Positions 1 to 6,379 of a DNA stretch of 8,339 bases are shown here, piece after piece. Origin of the DNA: an uncultured Acidimicrobiaceae bacterium (GTDB lineage Bacteria > Actinomycetota > Acidimicrobiia > Acidimicrobiales > Microtrichaceae); contig CALMLJ010000027.1 of assembly GCA_937868025.1 (NCBI GenBank), positions 1 through 8,339 of the forward strand, written 5' to 3'. The notes beneath the pieces were generated by a model. It was not told the origin of the DNA, searched no databases, and worked only from the letters and a program-made list of their open reading frames with translations. The translations under genes and the position numbers were made by a program. Each line of letters opens with the position of its first letter. The stretch's first letter is position 1.

Positions 1-1
1 A

Positions 2-18
2 CGAGAACTACGTTCTCG
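2..18. repeat. Perfect inverted repeat (7-3-7) before the acylase gene, possible operator
   Basis: CGAGAAC and GTTCTCG flank a TAC spacer, giving a perfect 17-base inverted repeat that ends two bases before the acylase ATG. It covers the presumed -10 hexamer (9-14), so a dimeric repressor bound here would block the promoter. It resembles the actinobacterial LexA box, GAAC-N4-GTTC, but the spacer is three bases rather than four. It could also be chance, or lie within the end of an upstream gene, because another frame reads to a TGA at 22-24. Confidence 0.45.
9..14 (+). promoter_or_regulatory. Putative -10 box (TACGTT) for a leaderless acylase transcript
   Basis: TACGTT matches TANNNT, the actinobacterial -10 consensus, and stands six bases before ATG 21. 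Transcription would then start at or next to the start codon. No Shine-Dalgarno sequence is visible in the 20 available bases. The -35 region lies outside the window. Confidence 0.5.
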
Positions 19-20
19 GC

Positions 21-2372
21 ATGACCGCCGTTGGAACGCACCGCTACACCGCAGAGATCCGCCGCACCACCCACGGTGTCGCCCACATCCGGGGAGCGAG
101 CATCCCCGACGTCGTCTTCGGGCAGGGGTACGCGTGCGCGGCGGACCACCTGCCCACGATCGCCGACCAGGTGCTCAAGGTGCGCAGCGAGCGGGCCCGA
201 TTCTTCGGACGGGGCGAGGGTGACCGCCACCTGAACTCCGACCTCGGCTATCTCGCCCTCGACGTCGCCTCGTGGGCGGAGCGCATGGCCGCCACCCAAC
301 CTCCCGAGGTCGTCGCGGTGGTCGAGGCCTACGGCGCCGGCATCAACCGCTGGCTCGAGGAGCACGGGACCGCCGCCCTTCCGGAGTGGTGCCGCGACGC
401 CGAGTGGGTGCGACCCGTCTCGACGCTCGACCTGTTCGGGTTGTTCGCCGACGCTGCACTCATGGCGTCCGGCCGCAACCTCGCCCAGTTCCTGGGCTCG
501 GCCCGCGCCCCGGGGGCGACCGACGATCCGACGTCGACCCCGACCGACCCGCTCGTACCCGACGACCGCCCCGGCAGCAACGGATGGGCGCTGGGCCGAG
601 CCGTGACCGACAACGGTCGAGGCATCGTCGTGGCCAACCCCCACTTCCCCTGGTACGGCGACGGCCGTTTCTGGGAGTGCCACCTGACCGTGCCCGGAGA
701 GCTCGACGTCTACGGCGTCTCCCTCGTCGGCGCGCCCGCCGTGCACATCGGCTTCAACCGCGACGTCGCCTGGACGCACACCTTCAGCGCCGGACACCGT
801 TTCGTCGTCTACCAACTCGACCTCGTCCCCGGTGACCCCACCTCGTACCGCTACGGCGACGAGGTCCGGTCGATGACATCACGAGACGTCAGCGTTGCCG
901 TGCTCGGCGAGGACGACGCGATCGGCTCGGTCCACCGGACGCTGTGGTCGACCCACCACGGACCGATGGTGGACATCCCGCTGCTCGGCTGGTCCGAGAC
1001 CGCCGGGTTCGCGCTGCGCGACGTCAACGACGGCAACGACCGATTCCTGGGCCAGTACCTGGCGATGGACCGAGCCACGAGCGTCGGCGACCTGCGCGCC
1101 GCCGTCCACGAACACCAAGGCCTGCCGTGGGTGAACGTGATCGCCGCCGATCGCCACGGTGACGTCTGGTATTGCGACGCGTCGCCGACCCCCAACCTCA
1201 GCGACGAGGTCTCCCACGCGTTCGACCGTGCAGTCGACGAGGACCCGCTCACGGCATTGTTCTTCAGCCAGCGGGTTGCGCTGCTCAACGGGTCCGACCC
1301 GACGACCGAGTGGATCGATGCCGGTGCCCGCCAGCCCGGCGCCGTTCCCCCCGACCGCCTTCCGGAACTGACCACCGACACCGTCGCGTTCAACTCCAAC
1401 GACCCCTACTGGGTGGCGCATCCCGAGCTCCGCGTCGACCGGGGCCCGGTGCTGGCGGGTCTGTACGGGCGCCCCCTGTCGCCGCGCACCCGGATGAACG
1501 CCACGGTGCTGTCCGGTGCAGCGCCGACCGGGCCCAGTGGTCCCGAGGGCCGTTGGACCCGCGACGACCTCGAGCGCGCCCTCCTCGACAACCGGTCGCT
1601 GCTCGCCGAGCAGCTGCTCGACGGGGTGGTCGACCGCTGCCGCTCCGCCGGTGTCGTCGAGCGTGGAAGCTCGGCGTTCGATCTGGGCGCAATCGCCGAC
1701 CTGCTTGCAGCGTGGGACCGGGCCTTCGACCTGACGTCGGTCGGTGCGGTCGTGTGGCGGGAGTTCCTCGGCGGCTTCTCGAACGACGACCTCCGAAAGG
1801 CGGGTCCCCTCTACGCCGAGCCGTTCGACCCGGAACGAGCGACGCTCACGCCGAGTGGCCTCGCTCCGGCCCCCGAGTCGGGCACCGACCCGATCGTCAC
1901 ACGGATGGTGGACGCGCTCGTGGCCCTCGACCGCGCCGGGGTCGCCTACGACGCGGTGCTCGGCGACGTGCAGTACGTCGACCGCAGTGGCGAACGCATC
2001 GCACTCCACGGGGCCAACGAGGTCGAAGGAATCATCAACGTCGTCGCCCCGTACGGTGCCTTCCAGCGGAGCGACCTCGAGCCCGAGGTTCCGGCGGGCG
2101 ACCCGATCCCCGGGCGCACCGAGGTCACCGGCCTGCGGGTCGGCGGCTACCCGATCACCTACGGAGCGTCGACGCTCATGGTCGTCGGGTTCGACGATGA
2201 CGGGCCGGTCGGCCGCGGCCTCCTCACCTACGGCCAGTCCGGCGACGCCGCGTCGGAGCATCACGCCGATCAGATGCGCGACTTCTCGGCGAAACGCCTT
2301 CGGCCACTCCGATTCGACGAGGACGACATCGTCGCCGACCCGGAGTACTGGACGATGACCCTCCACGGCTGA
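21..2372 (+). CDS. Penicillin acylase family Ntn-hydrolase (AHL acylase / aculeacin acylase-like), 783 aa
   Basis: Predicted to hydrolyse an amide bond, releasing an acyl chain from a lactam, lipopeptide or N-acyl-homoserine lactone; the substrate cannot be read from the sequence. The family is made as one chain that cuts itself in two. Here residues 1 to about 165 are the alpha chain, and a Pro/Asp/Thr-rich spacer (about 166-185) ends at DRPG/SNGWALG. This makes Ser186 the new N-terminal nucleophile. His208 in NPHFPWYG lies exactly where beta-His23 of PvdQ lies, and FNSNDPYW (457-464) carries the oxyanion-hole Asn. WTHTFS (251-256) is the WTHTVS block of PvdQ-type enzymes, with Phe255 at the acyl-pocket Val. 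The C-terminal TYGQSG...HHADQ block (737-751) is also typical, and the length is normal. No signal peptide follows ATG 21, although most characterised relatives are exported. The frame is open to the window edge, so an upstream start is possible, but TACGTT six bases before the ATG supports this one. Confidence 0.93.
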   Translation: MTAVGTHRYTAEIRRTTHGVAHIRGASIPDVVFGQGYACAADHLPTIADQVLKVRSERARFFGRGEGDRHLNSDLGYLALDVASWAERMAATQPPEVVAVVEAYGAGINRWLEEHGTAALPEWCRDAEWVRPVSTLDLFGLFADAALMASGRNLAQFLGSARAPGATDDPTSTPTDPLVPDDRPGSNGWALGRAVTDNGRGIVVANPHFPWYGDGRFWECHLTVPGELDVYGVSLVGAPAVHIGFNRDVAWTHTFSAGHRFVVYQLDLVPGDPTSYRYGDEVRSMTSRDVSVAVLGEDDAIGSVHRTLWSTHHGPMVDIPLLGWSETAGFALRDVNDGNDRFLGQYLAMDRATSVGDLRAAVHEHQGLPWVNVIAADRHGDVWYCDASPTPNLSDEVSHAFDRAVDEDPLTALFFSQRVALLNGSDPTTEWIDAGARQPGAVPPDRLPELTTDTVAFNSNDPYWVAHPELRVDRGPVLAGLYGRPLSPRTRMNATVLSGAAPTGPSGPEGRWTRDDLERALLDNRSLLAEQLLDGVVDRCRSAGVVERGSSAFDLGAIADLLAAWDRAFDLTSVGAVVWREFLGGFSNDDLRKAGPLYAEPFDPERATLTPSGLAPAPESGTDPIVTRMVDALVALDRAGVAYDAVLGDVQYVDRSGERIALHGANEVEGIINVVAPYGAFQRSDLEPEVPAGDPIPGRTEVTGLRVGGYPITYGASTLMVVGFDDDGPVGRGLLTYGQSGDAASEHHADQMRDFSAKRLRPLRFDEDDIVADPEYWTMTLHG

Positions 2373-2399
2373 CGGCTGACGGCTGACGGCTGACGGCTG
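2365..2399 (+). repeat. Five tandem copies of ACGGCTG across the acylase stop codon
   Basis: Five exact, back-to-back copies of the heptamer ACGGCTG begin six bases before the last base of the acylase stop codon and fill half of the 54-base gap to the convergent galactokinase gene. Because seven is not a multiple of three, TGA recurs at 2370, 2377, 2384 and 2391 and closes all three forward frames. The rest of the gap (2400-2426) holds only a weak 4-bp stem (GCGC/GCGC, 2405-2416) and no convincing terminator. The array probably arose by replication slippage. Confidence 0.9.
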
Positions 2400-2426
2400 G
2401 CGTGGCGCTCGGGCGCACCGGCGTGA

Positions 2427-3440
2427 TCAGCGCAGGTGCGCGCCAGCGGACGGGCGGACGACCCAGCCGCGCCGCGACGGCGGGGTCGGGTCGACGCCGG
2501 GGCGGCACAGCGCGACGACGCAGCCGCCGAACCCCGCTCCCGTGAGTCGGGCGCCGTAGACCCCGTCCACGCTCCGCAGGTGCTCGACGAGTTCGTCGAG
2601 CACCGGCGTCGAGACGTCGAAGTCGTCGCTGAGGCTCGTGTGGCTGGCGAGCATGGCCGCGCCCGCGGCGGCGTGATCGCCAGCGGCGAGCGCAGCCGCG
2701 AACTCGTCGACGCGTTCGTTCTCGGAGATCACGTGTCGGGCCCGCCGGGCTACGACGGGGTCGTCGATGGCGTCGAGCGATTCGAGGGTTGCCTGCCGCA
2801 GCGGCCCGACGACCGCGGCGGCCGCCTCGCACTGAGCCCGACGCTCGGCGTAGGCCGAATCGGCGAGCTGACGCTCCTGCCCCGAGTGGATCACCACCAC
2901 GGCGACGTCGTCACCGACCGGCACGGCGGTGACCTCGAACGTCGTGCAGTCGATCCGAAGGGCGTGGCCGGCGACGCCCCGCGCCGACGCCAACTGGTCC
3001 ATGATCCCGCACGGCACGCCCGTGGCGGCGAACTCGGCTCGCTGAGCGACCGCCGCGATCGCGTCGGGGGAGTACTCGTCGGCAGCGCCGAGCGCGAGGG
3101 CCACGGCCACCTCGAGCGCTGCGGACGACGAGAGCCCGGCACCTGCCGGGAGATCCGAGGACACTCGACCGTCGAGCCCGGTCTCGACGGCCAGTTCGGA
3201 CGCCACGCCCGCCACGTACCGTCCCCAGCGGGGTGTCACCGCGGCGGGGTCGACGACCGGCAGCGTGAGGTGCACCGGGTCGGGCTGGTCGTCGGACCGC
3301 AGGCGGATCTCCCCGTCGAGGAGGTCGCCCTCGACGGTCGTGCCGAGCTGGATGGCCATCGGGAACACCAGGCCGCCGGAATAGTCGGTGTGCTCGCCGA
3401 TCAGGTTGACCCGCCCCGGTGCCCACGCCCTGATGTCCAC
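2427..3440 (-). CDS. galK: Galactokinase (GHMP kinase family), compact, 337 aa
   Basis: Predicted to phosphorylate alpha-D-galactose at C1 with ATP, the first committed Leloir step, in the cytoplasm. All family landmarks are present. The galactokinase signature GRVNLIGEHTDYSGG (9-23) has the sugar-contacting Glu16, His17 and Asp19. The ATP-binding GHMP motif LPAGAGLSSSAA spans 97-108. GIMDQ (145-149) supplies Asp148, the predicted catalytic base. The third GHMP motif, GARLTGAGFGGCVVALC, spans 296-312. The chosen start is GTG (VDIRAWAPGRVN), since the frame stays open far upstream but stops resembling the family there. TAGCCT seven bases before the GTG supports this start. At 337 residues it is shorter than the usual 380 or so, mainly because it lacks about 15-20 residues before the signature. 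No galT, galE or galM lies nearby, so another sugar (GalNAc, for example) cannot be excluded. Confidence 0.93.
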   Translation of the reverse strand: MDIRAWAPGRVNLIGEHTDYSGGLVFPMAIQLGTTVEGDLLDGEIRLRSDDQPDPVHLTLPVVDPAAVTPRWGRYVAGVASELAVETGLDGRVSSDLPAGAGLSSSAALEVAVALALGAADEYSPDAIAAVAQRAEFAATGVPCGIMDQLASARGVAGHALRIDCTTFEVTAVPVGDDVAVVVIHSGQERQLADSAYAERRAQCEAAAAVVGPLRQATLESLDAIDDPVVARRARHVISENERVDEFAAALAAGDHAAAGAAMLASHTSLSDDFDVSTPVLDELVEHLRSVDGVYGARLTGAGFGGCVVALCRPGVDPTPPSRRGWVVRPSAGAHLR

Positions 3441-3447
3441 CGGATCG

Positions 3448-3453
3448 AGGCTA
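3448..3453 (-). promoter_or_regulatory. Putative -10 box (TAGCCT) for leaderless galK
   Basis: Read on the minus strand, TAGCCT lies seven bases before the GTG start of the galactokinase gene. There is no purine-rich ribosome-binding site in between (CGATCCG). It shares the 75-base divergent gap with the GNAT promoter, and its sequence is the weakest match to TACGNT among the seven hexamers of this type in the window. Confidence 0.35.
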
Positions 3454-3502
3454 CCCGGGGTGCAGGGACGGATATTCGCCGAACCGCGTCGGGGTACCTC
3501 GC

Positions 3503-3508
3503 TACGGT
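3503..3508 (+). promoter_or_regulatory. Putative -10 box (TACGGT) for the leaderless GNAT gene
   Basis: TACGGT lies seven bases before ATG 3516, with only pyrimidine-rich CCCGTCC between, which cannot act as a Shine-Dalgarno site. No clear -35 hexamer is seen about 17 bases upstream. Confidence 0.5.
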
Positions 3509-3515
3509 CCCGTCC

Positions 3516-4004
3516 ATGACGACGCGCGTGCTCGGCCCCGACGACGTGACCACGTACCGGAGCATCCGGTTGGAGGCGCTCCGCACCGATCCGATGGCCT
3601 TCTGCTCGACCCATGAACGCGAGGCCGCGTTCGACGACGCCACGTTCGCGGGCCGGCTCACCGACTATCAGGGACGGCCCGGGGCGATCGTCGTCGACGA
3701 TGCCCCCGACCCGGCAGGGATGGTCGGTATCGGCGAGGTCGAGGACGGGGGTGCGGCGATGATGTGGGGGATGTGGGTCCGCCCGGCGGCGCGTCGATCC
3801 GGCCTCGGCGCGCGGCTCGTCGAGGCGGCGGTCGCGTGGGCTGACGACCGGGGTCTGTCGGCGGTGGACCTCTGGGTCGTCGTCGGCAACGCAGCGGCGA
3901 TCGTCCTGTACGAGCGGTGCGGATTCGTCGCGACGGGTGCGGCCGACGTGGTGCCGGGTCGACCCGGCGTCGCCGAGGTCGAGATGCGCCGCAAGCTGCG
4001 CTGA
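3516..4004 (+). CDS. GNAT family N-acetyltransferase, 162 aa
   Basis: Predicted to transfer an acetyl group from acetyl-CoA to an amine; the acceptor is unknown. The N-terminal part (VLGPDDVTTYRSIRLEALR) looks like the usual first strand and helix of the fold. Motif A is at 86-108, with the pyrophosphate-binding loop R93-R-S-G-L-G98 after MWVRPAA. Motif B is NAAAIVLYERCGF (125-137), including the common Tyr132. A C-terminal strand, VAEVEMRRKL, ends the protein. Length and layout are normal for a single-domain GNAT. ATG 3516 is chosen because the frame upstream (open from 2436) is antisense to galK and has no GNAT character, and because a TACGGT -10-like box precedes it. It is divergent from galK; nothing else links the two functionally. 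Confidence 0.88.
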   Translation: MTTRVLGPDDVTTYRSIRLEALRTDPMAFCSTHEREAAFDDATFAGRLTDYQGRPGAIVVDDAPDPAGMVGIGEVEDGGAAMMWGMWVRPAARRSGLGARLVEAAVAWADDRGLSAVDLWVVVGNAAAIVLYERCGFVATGAADVVPGRPGVAEVEMRRKLR

Positions 4005-4012
4005 CGCCGGCG

Positions 4013-4921
4013 CTATCGGGACTCGATGTAGTTGGCCAGCGCGTCGATCGCCTCGAGGAAGAACGGCGCCCGCAGCGCGAGGTTGATCTGCGTCGCTCCG
4101 GCGTCGATGAAGCGGCCGACTCCCTCGGCGATCTCGTCGGTCGAACCGGTGAGAACGCCAGGTGCCAGCGCCTCGGCGAGGGGACCGAACTGCGACGCGA
4201 TCGACGCGGCATCGACGGCATAGCCGACGTTCACGGCCCGGGCGACCGACGACGGGTCCCGTCCCTCGCGTTCGCACAGCTCGTCGAGGAGGGCGTTCTT
4301 GCGGGCGAACTGGCCGGGTGAGATGAAGGGCACGTTCCAGCCGTCGGCGTACTTCGCCGCGATCGGAAGCGTGCGCCGTTCGCCGGCGCCACCGACCCAC
4401 AGGGGCAGGTGCGGTTGGACCGGGGCCGGGACGCACGCGGCATCGGTCATCGTGAAGTGCTGTCCCGCGAAGTCGAATCGATGGTCGACGCCGTGGTGGA
4501 GCAGGCCCTGGACGCAGCGCAGCGACTCCTCCATCACGTCGAGCCTGACGCCCGCCCGGTCGTAGGGGATGCCGTACGCGGCGTACTCGAAGGTCGCCCA
4601 TCCGGCCCCGATGCCGAACGCGCAGCGGCCGCCCGACAGGTGGTCGATGGTCGCCATGGCGTTGGCGAGCACGGCCGGGTGACGGTAGCCGGCGCAGTAC
4701 ACGAGCGACCCGCACGTCACCCGCGTGGTGGTCATGGCGAGCGCCGTGTGCATCGCGACCGCTTCGAGGTTGTCCGGCGAGGTGCCGTCGGCCCCGTAGA
4801 AGTGGTCCCAGATGCTGATCCAGTCGAACGGGCCGTCCTCGATGCGCTGCCAGAGCGAGATCAGCTCGTCGGTCGTCGTGTTGGACGGCCCGGTGTGCAC
4901 CCCGAAGACGATGTCGGCCAT
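4013..4921 (-). CDS. LLM class (luciferase-like) oxidoreductase, probably F420-dependent, 302 aa
   Basis: A TIM-barrel flavin/deazaflavin oxidoreductase of the bacterial luciferase superfamily. In actinobacteria such proteins usually use coenzyme F420, so hydride transfer with F420H2 is the likely chemistry, but the substrate is unknown and FMN use is not excluded. Visible hallmarks are the first strand DIVFGVHTG (3-11), FDWISIWDHF (32-41), the conserved YRHPAVLANAMATIDHLSGG (79-98) followed by the cofactor-loop region FGIGAGW (102-108), and PLWVGGAGERRTLPIAAKYA (173-192). TGSTDEIAEGVGRFIDAGA (258-276) near the end is the usual last barrel region. The length is typical. ATG 4921 is chosen because the family's first strand starts immediately after it and TACTGT precedes it by seven bases. 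It follows the lipoprotein gene on the same strand with a 26-base gap, and its 3' end converges on the GNAT gene with only 8 bases between stops. Confidence 0.9.
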   Translation of the reverse strand: MADIVFGVHTGPSNTTTDELISLWQRIEDGPFDWISIWDHFYGADGTSPDNLEAVAMHTALAMTTTRVTCGSLVYCAGYRHPAVLANAMATIDHLSGGRCAFGIGAGWATFEYAAYGIPYDRAGVRLDVMEESLRCVQGLLHHGVDHRFDFAGQHFTMTDAACVPAPVQPHLPLWVGGAGERRTLPIAAKYADGWNVPFISPGQFARKNALLDELCEREGRDPSSVARAVNVGYAVDAASIASQFGPLAEALAPGVLTGSTDEIAEGVGRFIDAGATQINLALRAPFFLEAIDALANYIESR

Positions 4922-4928
4922 GCAGCCG

Positions 4929-4934
4929 ACAGTA
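4929..4934 (-). promoter_or_regulatory. Putative -10 box (TACTGT) for the leaderless LLM oxidoreductase gene
   Basis: Read on the minus strand, TACTGT lies seven bases before ATG 4921, inside the 26-base gap after the lipoprotein stop. If real, the oxidoreductase gene has its own promoter and its -35 region lies in the end of the lipoprotein gene. Read-through from the lipoprotein promoter is also possible. Confidence 0.45.
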
Positions 4935-4947
4935 CCGCCACGGACGG

Positions 4948-5466
4948 CTACGCCTGGATGCAGGTGATCTTCCAGGTGGTCGGGCTCGACCACGAGCTGG
5001 ACGACTCGAGGAAGATGAGGCCGCCGGTGTCGGCGACGTTGCCGATCTGGTTGGTGACGTACCCCGTGGCGTCGCTCGTGTCGACGATCTCGAAGCGGCA
5101 CTGGTAGCCCGTCGGCGCCTGGAACGCATCGCCCGTGGGCCCGCCGGCGGGGTCGATCAGCGCCACGGTCTCGGTGGAGAACAACGTGCAGCCCTGGAAC
5201 CCGAAGTGCCACCAGCCATCGGTGCCGAGCGACTGCTCGAAGGTGTCGTCGCCCAGCAGCCCGGAGTAGCAGCCGGCCGTCTTGTCAGCGGTGCCGGTGT
5301 AGGTGAGCGTCGGGAGCGGCGCCGTGGTCGTCGTGGTGCTCGTGGTCGTGGTGGGAGCTGCCGTGGTCGGGACGGTCGTCGGGGTGGGTGACCCGCCCTG
5401 GTCGGGGAAGCAGGCGGTGATGGCGAGAGCGAGGCCAGTGACGACAAGGGCAAGTTTCAAACGCAT
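4948..5466 (-). CDS. Small secreted lipoprotein with Thr/Pro linker and a four-cysteine domain, function unknown
   Basis: A 172-residue protein of no family I recognise. The N-terminus is a clear lipoprotein signal: basic MRLK, a hydrophobic stretch (5-17), and lipobox I-T-A-C with Cys19 as the lipidated residue. It should be anchored on the outer face of the membrane. Residues 26-50 are a Thr/Pro/Ala linker that includes ten consecutive Thr/Ser residues (39-48). The remaining 53-172 form a polar, aromatic-rich domain with four cysteines (66, 93, 123, 169), which suits two disulfides in an exported protein. Landmarks include GWWHFGFQGC (84-93) and a final TWKITCIQA. ATG 5466 is chosen over ATG 5484 and more distal starts because the signal peptide begins there and TACGTT lies six bases before it. 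It is divergent from the alpha/beta hydrolase gene. The signal and linker are seen directly; any role is unknown. Confidence 0.82.
   Translation of the reverse strand: MRLKLALVVTGLALAITACFPDQGGSPTPTTVPTTAAPTTTTSTTTTTAPLPTLTYTGTADKTAGCYSGLLGDDTFEQSLGTDGWWHFGFQGCTLFSTETVALIDPAGGPTGDAFQAPTGYQCRFEIVDTSDATGYVTNQIGNVADTGGLIFLESSSSWSSPTTWKITCIQA
5323..5352 (-). repeat. Low-complexity threonine codon run in the lipoprotein linker
   Basis: These 30 bases encode residues 39-48 of the lipoprotein, nine Thr and one Ser, using mainly ACC and ACG codons. The surrounding linker (5317-5391) is similarly repetitive. Such a tract could change length by slippage in steps of one codon. Confidence 0.7.
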
Positions 5467-5472
5467 CGAAAG

Positions 5473-5478
5473 AACGTA
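5473..5478 (-). promoter_or_regulatory. Putative -10 box (TACGTT) for the leaderless lipoprotein gene
   Basis: Read on the minus strand, TACGTT lies six bases before ATG 5466. The hexamer and the next two bases (TACGTTCT) are identical to the acylase promoter at 9-16, at the same distance from the start. No ribosome-binding site is visible. It lies in the 70-base divergent gap opposite the hydrolase promoter. Confidence 0.5.
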
Positions 5479-5522
5479 ACGCATCGTGAACGAGGGACAC
5501 CTCATCGCCGGGCGCGGGTCAG

Positions 5523-5528
5523 TACGAT
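5523..5528 (+). promoter_or_regulatory. Putative -10 box (TACGAT) for the leaderless alpha/beta hydrolase gene
   Basis: TACGAT lies eight bases before ATG 5537, with GCGTCCCC between and no Shine-Dalgarno site. The spacing is one or two bases longer than at the other starts. No convincing -35 hexamer is seen. Confidence 0.45.
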
Positions 5529-5536
5529 GCGTCCCC

Positions 5537-6379
5537 ATGCCCACCGCTGCCGTCAACGGGATCGAGATCTACTACGACGACTTCGGACTTCCCGGAGACC
5601 CGACGCTGATCCTCATGGCAGGCCTCGGCGGTCAACTCCTCAACTATCCCGACGAGTTCTGCCTCGCCTTCGTCGATCGGGGGATGCGAGTCGTCCGGTT
5701 CGACAATCGCGACGCCGGTCTGTCGACCCACCTGCCCGACGGCACGTCGTACACGCTCGACGACATGGCCGCCGACGTCCTCGGGCTCCTCGACCACCTC
5801 GGTGTCGAGCAGGCGCACGTCTGGGGGAGTTCGCTCGGCGGCATGATCGCCCAGACGATGGCGATCGCCCATCCCGAGCGGGTGCGCAGCCTCATCTCGG
5901 TCCAGTCGACGACCGGCGAGCCGGGTGTGGGCCAACCCGATCCGGCGGCCCTCGCTGAGATCATCGAGTCGACGCAGCCGTCGTCGGGCCGCGACGAGGC
6001 CGTCGCCAAGGCCGCCCGGCTGTACGAGGTGCTGCAGAACAACCCCGCCGTCACCGATCCCGAGGCGCTCCGCATCCGGGCCGAGTCCAACTACGACCGC
6101 TCGTACGACCCCGCTGCCGGCGCTCGGCAGGTCGGAGCCGTCCTGCTGGCGACGCCCCGCGCCGAGGCGCTGGCGGTGCTCACCGTGCCCACGCTGGTGA
6201 TCCACGGCAACCGCGACCCCCTGATCGACATCTCGGGCGGGCGCCGCACCGCCGAGCTCGTCCCCGGGGCGACGTTCCTCGAGGTCGACGGCATGGGCCA
6301 TGATCTGGCGCCGGTGTTCTGGAGTCAGTACGTCGACGCCGTCGTCGCTCACGTCGCCGCCGTCGAAACCGCGGGCTGA
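5537..6379 (+). CDS. Alpha/beta hydrolase (RdmC / aclacinomycin methylesterase-like), 280 aa
   Basis: Predicted cytoplasmic serine hydrolase acting on an ester or similar bond; the substrate is unknown. The fold and catalytic triad can be read directly. The oxyanion-hole strand is TLILMAGLGG (23-32). The nucleophile elbow is G97-S-S-L-G101, with Ser99 as nucleophile. The acid is Asp227 in HGNRDPLI, and the base is His255 in GMGHDL. The block VVRFDNRDAGLST (52-64) and the opening NGIEIYYDDFG (8-18) are characteristic of the RdmC-like group, named after a rhodomycin-pathway methylesterase; members are widespread outside antibiotic clusters, and nothing here suggests such a cluster. ATG 5537 is preferred to the in-frame ATG 5486, because the family begins with MPxxxVNG and the extra 17 residues have no counterpart. 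TACGAT upstream agrees. The stop codon sits in the loop of a GC hairpin (6371-6385). Confidence 0.9.
   Translation: MPTAAVNGIEIYYDDFGLPGDPTLILMAGLGGQLLNYPDEFCLAFVDRGMRVVRFDNRDAGLSTHLPDGTSYTLDDMAADVLGLLDHLGVEQAHVWGSSLGGMIAQTMAIAHPERVRSLISVQSTTGEPGVGQPDPAALAEIIESTQPSSGRDEAVAKAARLYEVLQNNPAVTDPEALRIRAESNYDRSYDPAAGARQVGAVLLATPRAEALAVLTVPTLVIHGNRDPLIDISGGRRTAELVPGATFLEVDGMGHDLAPVFWSQYVDAVVAHVAAVETAG

Noticed and set aside
2..18. A LexA (SOS) box at the acylase start
   Set aside because: The arms resemble GAAC/GTTC, but the spacer is three bases, whereas the actinobacterial box needs four. Kept only as an unassigned inverted repeat.
1..24. The end of an upstream gene overlapping the acylase start (ATGA at 21-24)
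   Set aside because: One frame does read through positions 1-21 to a TGA at 22-24, but seven codons are too few to support a gene. The overlap is recorded only as a possibility.
879..2366. A 495-codon minus-strand frame opposite the acylase gene, and similar long antisense frames at 5519-6835 and 6579-7505
   Set aside because: They mirror third-position G/C bias of the plus-strand genes, show no recognisable motifs, and the sense genes are intact enzymes with catalytic residues in place.
2436..3515. An N-terminal extension of about 360 residues on the GNAT protein
   Set aside because: This stretch is the antisense of galK and has no GNAT or other domain. ATG 3516 begins exactly where the fold begins and has a -10-like box before it.
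4005..4012. The 8-base palindrome CGCCGGCG between the GNAT and LLM stops, as a bidirectional terminator
   Set aside because: It is too short, has no loop or T-run, and such palindromes occur often in DNA of this composition. Termination here probably depends on sequence inside the genes or on Rho.
2427..5129. A 900-codon open frame on the minus strand spanning galK, the antisense of GNAT and part of the LLM oxidoreductase region
   Set aside because: Only 2427-3440 has protein-family character (galactokinase). The upstream part is Arg/Pro-rich, lies opposite or out of frame with better-supported genes, and stays open because stop codons are rare in this G+C-rich DNA.
5486..5536. A start for the alpha/beta hydrolase at ATG 5486
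   Set aside because: The additional 17 residues have no counterpart in the family and would place the -10-like box inside the gene. MPTAAVNG at 5537 is the usual beginning.
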